A stretch of 45,497 bases of DNA from Saprospiraceae bacterium (lineage in GTDB: Bacteria > Bacteroidota > Bacteroidia > Chitinophagales > Saprospiraceae). The DNA lies in NCBI GenBank assembly GCA_016722285.1, contig JADKGI010000021.1:1-45497 (forward strand), read 5' to 3'. This document shows, one piece after another, positions 9,547 through 18,587 of the stretch (within the stretch, counting starts at the first letter, position 1; each line of letters opens with the position of its first letter). The notes beneath the pieces were generated by a model that did no database searches, was not told where the DNA came from, and saw nothing but the letters and a program-made list of their open reading frames with translations. The position numbers were made by a program, and so were the translations under genes.

Positions 9547-10527
9547 ATGTTAGTTTCCGTTATCATTCCAAATTACAACCACGCTCCTTATCTCAAGCAA
9601 AGGATGGAAAGTATTTTCAATCAAACGTTTCAAGATTTTGAAGTTATAATTTTGGATGATTGCTCTACTGACCACAGTCGTGATCTCATAGAGCGATACA
9701 GGGGGCATCCTAAAGTCACCCATATTGACTACAATTTGGTAAATACTGGTTCTGCTTTTAGTCAATGGCGAAAAGGAATAGAAAGAGCAAACGGTGCATA
9801 TATCTGGATAGCAGAATCGGATGATTTTTGCGAACCTGTATTTTTAGAGCAACAATTATCTGTCATTCAAAAAGATGACAGGATTAGCCTTGCATTTTGC
9901 CAATCCAGCAAAGTCAACCAATATAATAATGTCATAGACACTTGGCTAAATCACACCATGGATTTCAAAAAAAATATTTTTAAAGACGACTTTTTCATGG
10001 ATGGTAATGAATTTATTGAAAAATATTTGATACACAAAAACATCATTCAAAAAATAAGTGGAGTAATCTTTAAAAAAAGAAGCTGTATGCAGGTGGATAG
10101 TATTCATTCAGATCATTTATTAAAATAAAACGGAGACTGGCTATTTTATATCAAATTGATTGCCAATCAAAAAATATTTTTTAATTCAAAATCCTTAAAT
10201 TACTTCAGATATCATCAGCATAGTATCATTGCAAAAGCCCATACAAGTCAAAAAATACAAACCTTGGTGGATGGAGAAATTTATATGAGAAAAAAAATAA
10301 ATGAATTCTTATCCAGAGAAAACATTTCAAATTTTAATGTAGTCTCAAAAGAAAATCTTTATCATCAGCGAAAAAGTGAAGCACTGATCGGCCTGCATTT
10401 GTTAAAAACCCATCTAAAGTTTGGAGGAATGAAGATCTTTTTATCTGACCTAAATATATTTGTTATTGAATGTATAAAATTGATAAATAGAAATCTAAAT
10501 AGATTCATCAACCAATACCTAAGGTAA
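9547..10527 (+). pseudogene. GT2 glycosyltransferase with an in-frame stop
   Basis: GT-A fold family 2 enzyme. VSVIIPNYNHAPYLKQ at the N-terminus, ILDDCSTD nucleotide-binding region and the metal site in WIAESDDF. TAA at 10126-10128 falls in the same frame as both halves (HLLK, stop, NGDWLFYIKLIANQ), so a substitution rather than an indel splits it. GDWLFYIKL is a family-conserved block, so the downstream part belongs to this gene. The undamaged product would be 326 residues. Last + strand gene of the locus, converging with the next operon 83 bp away. Confidence 0.83.
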
Positions 10528-10610
10528 TAAAAACATATCATGGTCACAAATCACAACATATTTTTATCTTCATGTATTAAATTTTTTTGAAAAATATCAA
10601 GTCCTTATAC

Positions 10611-11408
10611 CTAATTCTTTAGCTCATTATTAGACTTATAACTAAAAGCATACATCTTCGAAAAAGCTCGTGCAAGATATCCTGGCCAAAATCTGGAAAA
10701 CATCAAAAAGTCCTCATTCTGCCTGTGAAATGATTTTAGCCCCGCTGTAGTAGCAGAATCCACATGAATACGATGTACAAGCAAGATCTCCTTACAATAA
10801 ATAAAACTTCCATCCATCTTTGCAAGCCGATACCATGCATCCCAATCCATATTGATACTAAATTGATCAGAAAATCGAAAATCATTCATTTTTTTCAAAT
10901 GGTACATCACACTTGGTGCTGCGATAGGACATCCAAATGATAGCATCTTCTTTTTAAAATAAATACTTTGTATGCTGTTTTTCACTGGCATAAAGGACGT
11001 CAGGATCACTCGCTTAAATAATAAAAGCAAGCTGTGGCCTCTGATTTTTTGACCTAATAATTCATTATAGTCAGTAAAACAAATCAGACCATCACAAACA
11101 TTGTTAAAATTATTTAAACACTTTTCGGTATAATTTGGGAGATAAATATCATCCTGATGCGCTAAGGTCAGGAAATCAGTTTTGCATATGCTCAAACTGA
11201 AGTTCCAATCATTGGCTATTCCCTTTTGGATTTCATTTGTAAAAATTCCGATATTATATTTTTTTGCGATTTCTGTAATATAGTCGGAAGGAGTAGAAGT
11301 CGTGATATAAATTTGGCTCTTCACTGTTTGATTTACCAATGAATCCAGGCACTCATTCAGAAAAGGTGAGTCACCATAAACCATAACTGCAAATGAATGG
11401 TCGAACAT
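10611..11408 (-). CDS. GT2 family glycosyltransferase
   Basis: Family 2 glycosyltransferase, 265 residues, intact. The N-terminus FAVMVYGDSPFLNECLDSLV has the usual GT2 strand-helix opening, with ITTSTPSD in place of the usual DDxS and the metal-binding acidic cluster in TLAHQDDIYLP. No membrane segment beyond weak C-terminal hydrophobicity. Last gene of the - strand operon, 21 bp after the next GT2. It would transfer a sugar to a lipid-linked repeat unit on the cytoplasmic face; donor unknown. Confidence 0.82.
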   Translation of the reverse strand: MFDHSFAVMVYGDSPFLNECLDSLVNQTVKSQIYITTSTPSDYITEIAKKYNIGIFTNEIQKGIANDWNFSLSICKTDFLTLAHQDDIYLPNYTEKCLNNFNNVCDGLICFTDYNELLGQKIRGHSLLLLFKRVILTSFMPVKNSIQSIYFKKKMLSFGCPIAAPSVMYHLKKMNDFRFSDQFSINMDWDAWYRLAKMDGSFIYCKEILLVHRIHVDSATTAGLKSFHRQNEDFLMFSRFWPGYLARAFSKMYAFSYKSNNELKN

Positions 11409-11429
11409 TGGATTATTTATCTTTCAACA

Positions 11430-12308
11430 TTAGATGTCTTGTAGTCTTTGATACTCCAAAACTTTCAAATATAGGGTACGAAGTCTAATTTCAACATTTA
11501 CAGGAAGGAATTTTAATACGGGTCTGAATAAATATGCCGCTTTTTCAAATAGTGACCGGTTACTCCTTAATTGCTTTAATGCTAACAGATATTTTGACTT
11601 TACTCCCGATTCCAGTCCGTCTAAGGTTTTTAGAGCAATCAAATCCTGATTTTTAAACTTCCTCATAACTTTCCAGGTAAACTGCTCAGGATGGATTCTG
11701 TATTTAGCCACTTTTACATCTGAAGAATAAAACCGGACATCAAATAATAAAGCACAACGTAAATGAAATTCAAAATCATCATGTTGAGTAATTTCATCGA
11801 AGAAGCCACATTTTTCGAAAACCGTTTTATGCAAAAACCAGGTGGACGGTATCCCGAAATTTCTATCTAAAGTAATTGTATTTAAGTCGAAAATATCTTT
11901 TGAATTATAATTCAGTTCAGTCAATTGACCTATTACAACACTTTGGGCATTTATAAAATCTACGTTTCCGTATATTACATTTTCTGAATGATTTAAATTT
12001 CCGGCTACTGCGAGTAAATTTTCAATAGCTTCCGGATACAATACATCATCATGATCCAATAATTTAATCCATTCCCCGGTAGAAGCCTGAATTCCTGAAT
12101 TTCGAGCAGCTGCTACACCCACTCTGTTTTTTCTAATAATTTTTATTTTCGGTACAAACGTCTCTAAAATTTCAAACGAACCATCAGATGATCCGTCATC
12201 AACTGCAATGACTTCAATATTGTCGTAAGATTGGTTTAGAGCTGAATTTATACATTCTGCAAGAAATTTTACAGAATTATATACAGGAATTATAATAGAA
12301 ACTTTCAA
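11430..12308 (-). CDS. GT2 family glycosyltransferase
   Basis: Intact 292-residue family 2 enzyme. KVSIIIPVYNSVKFLAE, then VIAVDDGSSDGSFEIL (nucleotide site), GVAAARNSGIQAS, and the metal site in IKLLDHDDVLYPEA. A later QHDDFEFHLRCA stretch probably holds the catalytic base. Its ATG overlaps the stop of the preceding gene by four bases, so the two are translationally coupled. Role in glycan assembly is inferred from family and context. Confidence 0.88.
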   Translation of the reverse strand: MKVSIIIPVYNSVKFLAECINSALNQSYDNIEVIAVDDGSSDGSFEILETFVPKIKIIRKNRVGVAAARNSGIQASTGEWIKLLDHDDVLYPEAIENLLAVAGNLNHSENVIYGNVDFINAQSVVIGQLTELNYNSKDIFDLNTITLDRNFGIPSTWFLHKTVFEKCGFFDEITQHDDFEFHLRCALLFDVRFYSSDVKVAKYRIHPEQFTWKVMRKFKNQDLIALKTLDGLESGVKSKYLLALKQLRSNRSLFEKAAYLFRPVLKFLPVNVEIRLRTLYLKVLEYQRLQDI

Positions 12309-13245
12309 GAGTTAGACCTTTTGGGATAATTAGAAATATCATAACTTATGGCAGACAATAATAACTGAAATCCTAATATAATGAAGAGAGTAGGAATTAA
12401 AATTGTCCCGGTTGGAGCATATTCATGCTCTGCTGTATATTTAAAATAATTGATCAACCCAAAAACCAATCCATATATGAACATAGGTGTACCACAAAGA
12501 AAGTAAATTGACGCTATGTTGAAGTCAAATAAAAAATACTTCAGGATTATTCGTTTTAAAAAAGCTATAAAAAGTTTTGGCGGAAATTCAACCATTGTTT
12601 TAAATCTTGATAAACCCGAAATTTCGTCTCCATATATAGCTTTAAATGGTACATCTACTATTACAGCATTATTATAATATAATTCAATCAGCATAGAAGT
12701 CTCAAAATAGTATCTCTTATGTATTTTGCTAAAATCCAGACCGGCAAGTGTTTCAGATTTTATAGCGGTAAACCCATTGGTTGGATCAAAAATATTCCAA
12801 TAACCGGACGCAGCTTTGATTATAAAACTAAGACCTAAATTTCCAATTCTCCTGGTTATTGGCATAGATCTTAAAGCTTTAAAATCCCTGAACCTGTTAC
12901 CTTTTGTAAATTCTGCAATATTATCTATCAAAGGACGAATCAGTTTTGGGATATTATCAGCATCCATTTGTCCATCTCCATCAATTTTAATAATAATTTC
13001 CGATTTGAGTTCTAATGCCTTTGCATATCCTGTTAGCATCGCACCACCCACGCCCTGATTCAAAGCATGATCTATAAATATTATTCTTTTATTTGATTTG
13101 GATAAGTTCAATAATATCTCTTTCGAATTATCTTTTAGGCATCATTTACAGTGATTATCCATGCTATGTTTGCCGGAATTTTACTTATAACTTCTTCAAT
13201 GTGCTGACTAACATTATAACATGGGATAACAATCGAAATATGCAT
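12305..13245 (-). pseudogene. DPM1/GtrB-like membrane glycosyltransferase, one frameshift
   Basis: Polyisoprenyl-phosphate glycosyltransferase type. The true start is ATG 13245 (MHISIVIPCYNVSQHIEEV); one frame change near 13138 then joins KDNSKEILLNLSKSNKRI. DPM1-type motifs: NQGVGGAMLTGYAKAL, IKIDGDGQMD, a TNGFTAIKS acceptor region and a KRYYFETSML helix. The C-terminal part carries two membrane segments (around FLCGTPMFIYGLVFGLI and LIPTLFIILGFQLLLSAIS), as in GtrB and ArnC. About 313 residues if corrected. It probably charges undecaprenyl phosphate with a sugar for modification of the glycan. Confidence 0.8.
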
Positions 13246-13348
13246 GATAAAGTTACGGTTATATTACTTAAATTCCTTATAAAAGAATCGATTCATTTTT
13301 ATAATTTTGGCAATGAGCATATTATACTAAATTTAATAATGTAAGCCA

Positions 13349-14221
13349 TTAATCATGTATCTTCTGACCTAAGATTTTATGTTGGTTGTCCGAAGTCGCA
13401 TAGACTATTTTCAAATTAAAATAATGAAAAATTTCCTCTAATAAATTTACATCAAAAACATGATGGTGTAAGGCTCTGTTTTCATAATTTTTTAAAGATC
13501 TCTCTTTAAATCGTTCCGGATTTCCTGCAGGCTTATCCAAATCTAAATCATGTAAATTTAAAATTTCATCCAAATGAGTTAAATCATCTTCCTGTACGTC
13601 CTGTTGGAAATCTTTTATCAAATGGGCAAAAGTAGTTATAGGTCGGTTATGATCAAAGCAAAAATCCTTATTTGGAAGAATGAGAAGCAATAAGCCATCA
13701 TTTCTGACAACCCTTAGCCATTCCTGGATTGCCTTTAATGGATTGGCGATATGCTCTAAACAATTTGACGAAATAACAAAATCGTAAGAGGAATCAGAAA
13801 TAGAACTTAAATCAGTCGCCTCCGAAATATACTGAAAACCTTTTTTATCTTCAAAATATTCATAATTCAAACCACTCTCAATCTTACCCTCCCATATCGT
13901 TTTATTGGAAAAATTGCATCCGTCCAGATTTTTTAAATGTTGATAAATTGGGATTTCACCCTTTTTGTCGAAAATGCTACTGGGCCCTCCCACTTCCAAA
14001 CCCGACTTCCCCATAAATAAATTGGTAAAAAAAGGCTTCTTTAGTCGTGATTTCAGAACAAAATATGTAAGCTTAAAAGTATAAAGTACCCCTTCTTTTT
14101 TAACTAATTTAACTACATTTTGCACTTTAGATAATAACATCTTTATATCCTTGACTTTTTCTAATATGAATCTTTCAAAACTAAAGGAGTTGAATTTCTC
14201 ATTTTGTTTTCCTGGTGACAA
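13349..14221 (-). CDS. Class I SAM-dependent methyltransferase (type 11)
   Basis: 290-residue methyltransferase. FMGKSGLEVGGPSSIF opens the Rossmann part (motif I), followed by FVISSNCLEHIANPLKAI (motif IV region) and WLRVVRNDGLLLLILPNK, which place it in the Methyltransf_11 group found in glycan loci. ATG 14221 gives a 27-residue lead before a second ATG at 14140 (MLLSKVQNVVKLV), which is an equally good start. It precedes the membrane glycosyltransferase by 103 bp. Substrate unknown, probably a sugar of the repeat unit. Confidence 0.8.
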   Translation of the reverse strand: MSPGKQNEKFNSFSFERFILEKVKDIKMLLSKVQNVVKLVKKEGVLYTFKLTYFVLKSRLKKPFFTNLFMGKSGLEVGGPSSIFDKKGEIPIYQHLKNLDGCNFSNKTIWEGKIESGLNYEYFEDKKGFQYISEATDLSSISDSSYDFVISSNCLEHIANPLKAIQEWLRVVRNDGLLLLILPNKDFCFDHNRPITTFAHLIKDFQQDVQEDDLTHLDEILNLHDLDLDKPAGNPERFKERSLKNYENRALHHHVFDVNLLEEIFHYFNLKIVYATSDNQHKILGQKIHD

Positions 14222-14408
14222 AGTAGCTCAAATTATTTGAATCGAAAACTTGTTTGAAGTAAATCAGCTGAAGTATCCCTAATAATTGGCAATAAATTTC
14301 ATTTTCATAAGCAGAGCTATGCGGACCAAATTTGATATAAAGATGATTTTCAACCTGCCAGTCAAAAAACTTGTTCGACAGGCAGGCGGTTTGCATAGGA
14401 ATTAACAA
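14199..14408 (-). CDS. Unrecognised 69-residue ORF, doubtful
   Basis: An open frame starting 43 bp downstream of a TATATTTG -7 element and overlapping the methyltransferase start by 23 bp. The product (begins MLIPMQTACLSNKFF) matches no family I know. The codons at its 5' end run through a palindromic hairpin, which argues against a conserved gene. It may be a leader peptide, a gene remnant or no gene. Confidence 0.2.
   Translation of the reverse strand: MLIPMQTACLSNKFFDWQVENHLYIKFGPHSSAYENEIYCQLLGILQLIYFKQVFDSNNLSYFVTRKTK
14354..14386. repeat. REP-like hairpin with cctgcc/ggcagg arms
   Basis: cctgccagtc (14354-14363) pairs with gacaggcagg (14377-14386) at 9 of 10 positions, loop of 13. It is GC-rich in an AT-rich setting. 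Arms of this sort are common as intergenic repeats in Bacteroidota. It has no T-tract on either strand. Confidence 0.5.
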
Positions 14409-14450
14409 TAATATCGTTAATCAATTCAATAACTAAACCATCGTTAAAGA

Positions 14451-14458
14451 CAAATATA
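14451..14458 (-). promoter_or_regulatory. Candidate -7 element for the - strand glycan operon
   Basis: TATATTTG on the - strand, matching TAnnTTTG, about 230 bp before the methyltransferase start. No TTTG at the expected -33 distance. It is the only consensus match in the 336-bp space between the operon and the recombinase remnant. Confidence 0.35.
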
Positions 14459-14557
14459 AAAGCAGAAAATAGTTGAATAACTATATAAGGCGAAATCAAC
14501 ATTTATAAGTATTATGGTCAAAAGCTAAAATATTATAAAGAAATATTTGCTTTCATA

Positions 14558-14797
14558 TTGAATATTTATTTAATTTGTGTTAAAATTTACAGCTTTTTGA
14601 AAACATTGGAATTAGTTTTGGCATTCATCAATCATCTGAGAATTGAAAAAAAATACAGTGTCCATACTTGCGACTCCTATAAAAATGACCTGCTTCAATT
14701 CAATTCTTTTGTAGAAATCAAAGCACCCTTACTTCAGTGTATGTTATTTTTTATTTTAGGAATGATTCAAGTATCAACTTCAAAATCTCCAAAATAG
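14558..14797 (+). pseudogene. N-terminal remnant of a XerC/D-type tyrosine recombinase
   Basis: The stretch LAFINHLRIEKKYSVHTCDS followed by YKNDLLQFNSF matches the SAM-like core-binding domain at the N-terminus of XerC/XerD integrases. The match ends after about 60 residues and the frame stops at 14797. No catalytic R-H-R-Y domain follows. The remnant lies at the edge of the polysaccharide locus. Confidence 0.5.
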
Positions 14798-15090
14798 AAT
14801 AAAGAAAAGCTTAGATTTTCCTGAAATTCAAAATATTGAATATTCACATAAATATTCCAGTTTGATGCAAAGTGACTTTGAATTTATAAAAAAAAAAGAT
14901 AAACAGTTGATATGATATTCATTAACTATGGTTTATGATTTTAGGTATCTTCTTTTTTGGATAAAAATTGAGTATAATTTTACACGTATGAATTTGATCT
15001 CGATTATTAACCTGCGTACACCAACCAGATTATAACAATTTGAAAAGCATGTTGCCAGAAACAGAAAAATATTAAATATTCCAGCTTGAG
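14798..15090. other. Non-coding or degenerate AT-rich stretch
   Basis: No gene is visible. A short open reading in the + direction ends at a TAA near 15074 (last residues LKSMLPETEKY) and may be the tail of the decayed recombinase or of another lost gene. No hairpin or promoter stands out. Confidence 0.3.
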
Positions 15091-15861
15091 CTATACAAAA
15101 GCTTCCTTTCCATCATGTGCATCATTGCTTGTATGCATATACCATGTTGTAGCAACAGAGCATATAAATGAAACAAATAAAGCACCTAAGACCGGAATTA
15201 TAAATAGAATTTTGGCAACCATACCCACCAACAGTGCAGCTCCTGCATGCTTTCTAACTATAGCGGTGCTTTCCTTTATTGATAAATCAAAAGCAAAATT
15301 ATAATTATCAATAAAGAGAAACCGCACAAAATAACTACCAACCAAAAATTTTAATACATCCGTCATCCATTCCGGCCCAAATATTCCAATTGCAACAGAA
15401 ATTATAATACCTATGATCAATTCATATATCCAATTTCTTATCGAAACATTGATTACCCTTACCTGGGACATTATCATTTCTTTTACTGACATGTGTATGG
15501 TGACACCAGAAAGGTGTTCAATCGTTTTGTTCGAAAAATATACCACAAGCATCTGAATCAATATCAGAACAAGATATTTATTTCCGCCCTCAAATATGGA
15601 TTCGATACTTGTCGAATTGTTAGCTACAGAAGTTGCAATATTACTGCCGGTGGTGATTCCACTTAAAGCTGACGACACTTTAGAATTTAAGTAATTGAAA
15701 ATAGAATAAGGAATAACCAATGCTATTATTACAGATAAAATCATAACTAATCTGTGTTGAAAAAAGCCAACCCAAAGACGATTTTTTACAATAAATCCGG
15801 TAGTATTGATTAATTTACTTCCAATATTATAGCTTTGACGCGAATATTTATTATAGTCCAT
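15091..15861 (-). CDS. EI24/CysZ-like membrane protein
   Basis: 256-residue integral membrane protein with about five hydrophobic segments (around residues 37-57, 95-112, 147-166, 173-187 and 215-240). The C-terminal part, FAFDLSIKESTAIVRKHAGA followed by the LFIIPVLGALFVSFICSVAT segment, resembles the EI24 domain of CysZ-type proteins, where a KER-like helix is followed by a P-L/V-L-G hydrophobic hairpin. In bacteria some members carry sulfate, but nothing here shows a substrate and no cys gene is close. Divergent from the oxidoreductase gene. The family call is tentative. Confidence 0.55.
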   Translation of the reverse strand: MDYNKYSRQSYNIGSKLINTTGFIVKNRLWVGFFQHRLVMILSVIIALVIPYSIFNYLNSKVSSALSGITTGSNIATSVANNSTSIESIFEGGNKYLVLILIQMLVVYFSNKTIEHLSGVTIHMSVKEMIMSQVRVINVSIRNWIYELIIGIIISVAIGIFGPEWMTDVLKFLVGSYFVRFLFIDNYNFAFDLSIKESTAIVRKHAGAALLVGMVAKILFIIPVLGALFVSFICSVATTWYMHTSNDAHDGKEAFV

Positions 15862-15878
15862 GTAAATACATTTTGATG

Positions 15879-15886
15879 CAAATCTA
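15879..15886 (-). promoter_or_regulatory. Candidate -7 element for the EI24-like gene
   Basis: TAGATTTG on the - strand, 18 bp before the ATG. A TTTG lies 23 bp further upstream (15910-15913), longer than the usual 19-21 spacing. Confidence 0.4.
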
Positions 15887-15936
15887 CTTAATTAGCTTTT
15901 ATTTACTGACAAATTAAATTTAATCCAAAAAAATAT

Positions 15937-15944
15937 TAAATTTG
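15937..15944 (+). promoter_or_regulatory. Candidate -7 element for the quinone oxidoreductase
   Basis: TAAATTTG, 98 bp before the ATG at 16043. No -33 match. Confidence 0.3.
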
Positions 15945-16042
15945 AAAGAATGAAAAATAGGCAACCAGATTAATATTCCTAACCATTAATAAAAATTTGG
16001 AATGCAGCACTTTAAAATTGATGTGAACAAAAACAAAACGAT

Positions 16043-17059
16043 ATGAAAGCGATATACCTTATCAAGTATGGAGAATCAGATAAAGCCTTTGAAATAAGAG
16101 ATGTTGAAATTCCAGAAATAGGGGAAGATGATGTCTTAATAAAAGTACTGTATTCAGGTCTTAACTTTGCAGATATCATAGCCAGAAGGGGCTTATATCC
16201 GGATGCGCCTAAAAACCCGGCATTACTCGGTTATGATGTGGCAGGAGAGGTTGTAGCCGTAGGTGATGGTGTAACTGAAATAGCCATAGGACAAAAAGTG
16301 GTCGCAATGACCAGATTCGGAGGCTATGCAGAGTATGTTGTGACTAATAAATATGGAGTAGCTGTGGTACCTGATAATATAAAACTTTCAGATGCAACAA
16401 TCCTGGCTACCCAGGCATGCACAGCTTATTATTGTGCGGAGGAATGCACGACATTTCATTCAGGTGACCGTGTACTCATTCAGGCTGCTGCAGGAGGAGT
16501 GGGAAGTCTCTTAGTGCAAATGGCAAAAAATAAGGGATGCATAGTGTATGGTACTGCATCAAAGGCTAAAAAAGAATATCTTGCTGGGTTAGGGGTGGAC
16601 TACATTTTTGATTATTCAACAGTTGATTTTTATAAAGAAATTAGAAGTCTGGGTCATGCTATGGACGTAGTTTTTGACAGCATTGGTGGAACTGTATTTA
16701 GAAAAGGCATGAAATTACTAGGACCAGGAGGAAAAATGATATGTTTTGGGGCTGCTGAGCAAATGGATTCTACCAGAAATAAACTTAAGTTAATCAGCAT
16801 GTTGTGGGGCTTTGGTTTGTTTTCGCCCATATCTCTGTTGATGCAATCCAAATCAGTCATAACTGTCAATATGTTGCGCATAGCAGATTATAAACCGAAT
16901 GTGCTAAACCATGTACTTAACCGTGTCGTCAATATGGCCGAAAAGGGAGATATACAACTTTTTGTCGATAAAATCTTTCCATACGAGGATATTGCACAGG
17001 CTCATGACTATCTTGAGTCCCGAAAATCAAAGGGTAAAGTAGTCCTGGAATGGTCTTAA
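16043..17059 (+). CDS. VAT1-like quinone oxidoreductase (zinc-free MDR family)
   Basis: NAD(P)H-dependent oxidoreductase of the medium-chain superfamily, cytosolic, probably reducing quinones or enones. The GroES-like N-terminal domain has GLNFADIIARRGLYP and PALLGYDVAGEV; the Rossmann fold has IQAAAGGVGSLLVQMA (residues 146-161). The zinc ligands of alcohol dehydrogenases are absent. SIGGTVFRKGMKLLGPGG and the C-terminal segment ending SKGKVVLEW follow VAT1-type members. 338 residues, intact, convergent with the MacB-like gene with only 5 bp between stops. Confidence 0.85.
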   Translation: MKAIYLIKYGESDKAFEIRDVEIPEIGEDDVLIKVLYSGLNFADIIARRGLYPDAPKNPALLGYDVAGEVVAVGDGVTEIAIGQKVVAMTRFGGYAEYVVTNKYGVAVVPDNIKLSDATILATQACTAYYCAEECTTFHSGDRVLIQAAAGGVGSLLVQMAKNKGCIVYGTASKAKKEYLAGLGVDYIFDYSTVDFYKEIRSLGHAMDVVFDSIGGTVFRKGMKLLGPGGKMICFGAAEQMDSTRNKLKLISMLWGFGLFSPISLLMQSKSVITVNMLRIADYKPNVLNHVLNRVVNMAEKGDIQLFVDKIFPYEDIAQAHDYLESRKSKGKVVLEWS

Positions 17060-17064
17060 TTGCA

Positions 17065-18318
17065 TTATGCACGAATAGCTTCAACAGGATCCATGCCTGA
17101 GGCTTGAAGTGCCGGCAAGATACCTGAAATAATTCCTACAATAATTGATGAAACAACCCCGATCGTCATGTTAGTTATTGACATACTCATGCTGAAGGGT
17201 ATGAGTAATGATATGATCTTAAGGGTAATGGCAACAAGACACAAACCGATTATCCCACCTATTATACACAAAATAATAGCTTCTATTAAAAATTCCATCA
17301 GGATAATAAATCTTTTGGCACCCAGGGCTTTTTTTATACCTATGATACTAGTCCGTTCTTTTACTGAAACGAACATAATATTTGCCACACTAAACATGCC
17401 CACGATCAATGCAAAAATACCAATAATAAATCCAGCGATATTGATTACACCAAAAATACTTTCCAATACCTGAGAAAGCATGGACAGTTCATTTAAAGCG
17501 AAATTGTCTTTCTCAAGCGGTCTTAACCTCCTTTCAGCCCTTATAATGCCAGCTATTTCTCCCTTGAAATCATCCATTTCCACATCTGTCTTCGCTTTAA
17601 TATTCAGCATTCTTCCTACCTTGGATTCATCTTTAACACTTACAAATTTCTTAGCTGTTTTAAATCCCATCCATATTACCTCATCAAAATTCAAAAAATT
17701 AAACACGTTATCTCCTTCTGTTTCAAGGTATCCTATTACCTGAAAATTCTGACCAAACAATTTCACTTCTTTTCCAATTCCATTCAGACTTTTAAAAAGC
17801 TCATTGTATAATTTGTACCCAAGTATGGCTTTATTAGCTCCGGTTTCATATTCATTTACCGTAAAATATCTACCTTCCTGAAGCTTTAGATTTTGTATAG
17901 AAGCGTATTCATATGATGCTCCCATTATGAAAGCATTCGACACCGAACTTGAGAGATATTTTATTGTTCTTCCTCCAGTAAAAACTGTAAATGAAACATT
18001 TTCAGCTAATTTTGACTTTTTTTTGATGGCTTCATAGTCATCATAAGATGGATCCGGTCTTTTTGCATATTTCCAATAATTCTGACCCGGATCTTCATTC
18101 CAGGGCATTTTATCCAAATATATGACATCACTGCCAAGCTCATTAAATCCTTCAACAATATTTGCCTGCAGGGAATCTACGGCAGATTTTACTGTGATGA
18201 TGCAAAATATACCAATGGTTATTCCCAATAATGACAAAAAGGTTCTGAGTTTATTCCCTTTCAATGAACCACTTGCTTGTTGAAAACTTTCCCAAAATAT
18301 CTTTAAAAATACTTTCAT
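17065..18318 (-). CDS. MacB-like ABC transporter permease
   Basis: 417-residue FtsX-superfamily permease. An N-terminal membrane segment (GNKLRTFLSLLGITIGIFCI) is followed by a periplasmic MacB_PCD domain of about 220 residues, then three C-terminal membrane segments with the FtsX signature VKERTSIIGIKKALGAKR. It ends in GILPALQASGMDPVEAIRA, the family's typical C-terminus. The partner ATPase (LolD/MacB-like) is not in the window next to it. Likely substrates are lipoproteins or small molecules passed to an outer-membrane system. The gene is monocistronic here and divergent from the TPP-riboswitch gene. Confidence 0.87.
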   Translation of the reverse strand: MKVFLKIFWESFQQASGSLKGNKLRTFLSLLGITIGIFCIITVKSAVDSLQANIVEGFNELGSDVIYLDKMPWNEDPGQNYWKYAKRPDPSYDDYEAIKKKSKLAENVSFTVFTGGRTIKYLSSSVSNAFIMGASYEYASIQNLKLQEGRYFTVNEYETGANKAILGYKLYNELFKSLNGIGKEVKLFGQNFQVIGYLETEGDNVFNFLNFDEVIWMGFKTAKKFVSVKDESKVGRMLNIKAKTDVEMDDFKGEIAGIIRAERRLRPLEKDNFALNELSMLSQVLESIFGVINIAGFIIGIFALIVGMFSVANIMFVSVKERTSIIGIKKALGAKRFIILMEFLIEAIILCIIGGIIGLCLVAITLKIISLLIPFSMSMSITNMTIGVVSSIIVGIISGILPALQASGMDPVEAIRA

Positions 18319-18471
18319 TTTTTATTAATCGTGATGTAAAGATAAAAAAACAAATGCTGAATAAGATCAATTTTACATTGGTTTAGATAAAACCATGTTT
18401 TTATTCGGCAGAAATGCGCTTTATTATTGTTAAAGTTTATTGTTATTCAATTCCGATTGTAATTCTATGCT

Positions 18472-18479
18472 TACTTTTG
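18472..18479 (+). promoter_or_regulatory. -7 element in front of the TPP riboswitch
   Basis: TACTTTTG matches TAnnTTTG and would start transcription at about 18486, exactly at the 5' edge of the riboswitch. No clear TTTG at -33. The position makes it convincing. Confidence 0.6.
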
Positions 18480-18485
18480 TATTTC

Positions 18486-18566
18486 CTATTTGGGGTGCTT
18501 GATATGGATTCAGGCTGAGATCATACCCGTTGAACCTGTTCAGGTAATGCTGAAAAGGGAATATAA
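18486..18566 (+). promoter_or_regulatory. TPP riboswitch (THI element)
   Basis: Binds thiamin pyrophosphate in the mRNA leader. The conserved blocks come in the right order and spacing: ggggtgc (18492), ggctgagatcatacccg (18513-18529), ttgaacctgttcaggtaatg (18530-18549) and aaaaggga (18553-18560). It lies wholly upstream of the receptor ATG at 18619. An ATG-initiated frame at 18490 runs through it into the receptor, but that start is inside the aptamer and not used. Confidence 0.93.
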
Positions 18567-18587
18567 ATTGTATTTCAGTATCTCAAT

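Noticed and set aside
10129..10527. A separate small gene after the in-frame stop of the GT2
   Set aside because: The frame is the same and GDWLFYIKL is a conserved GT2 block, so it is the second half of one gene.
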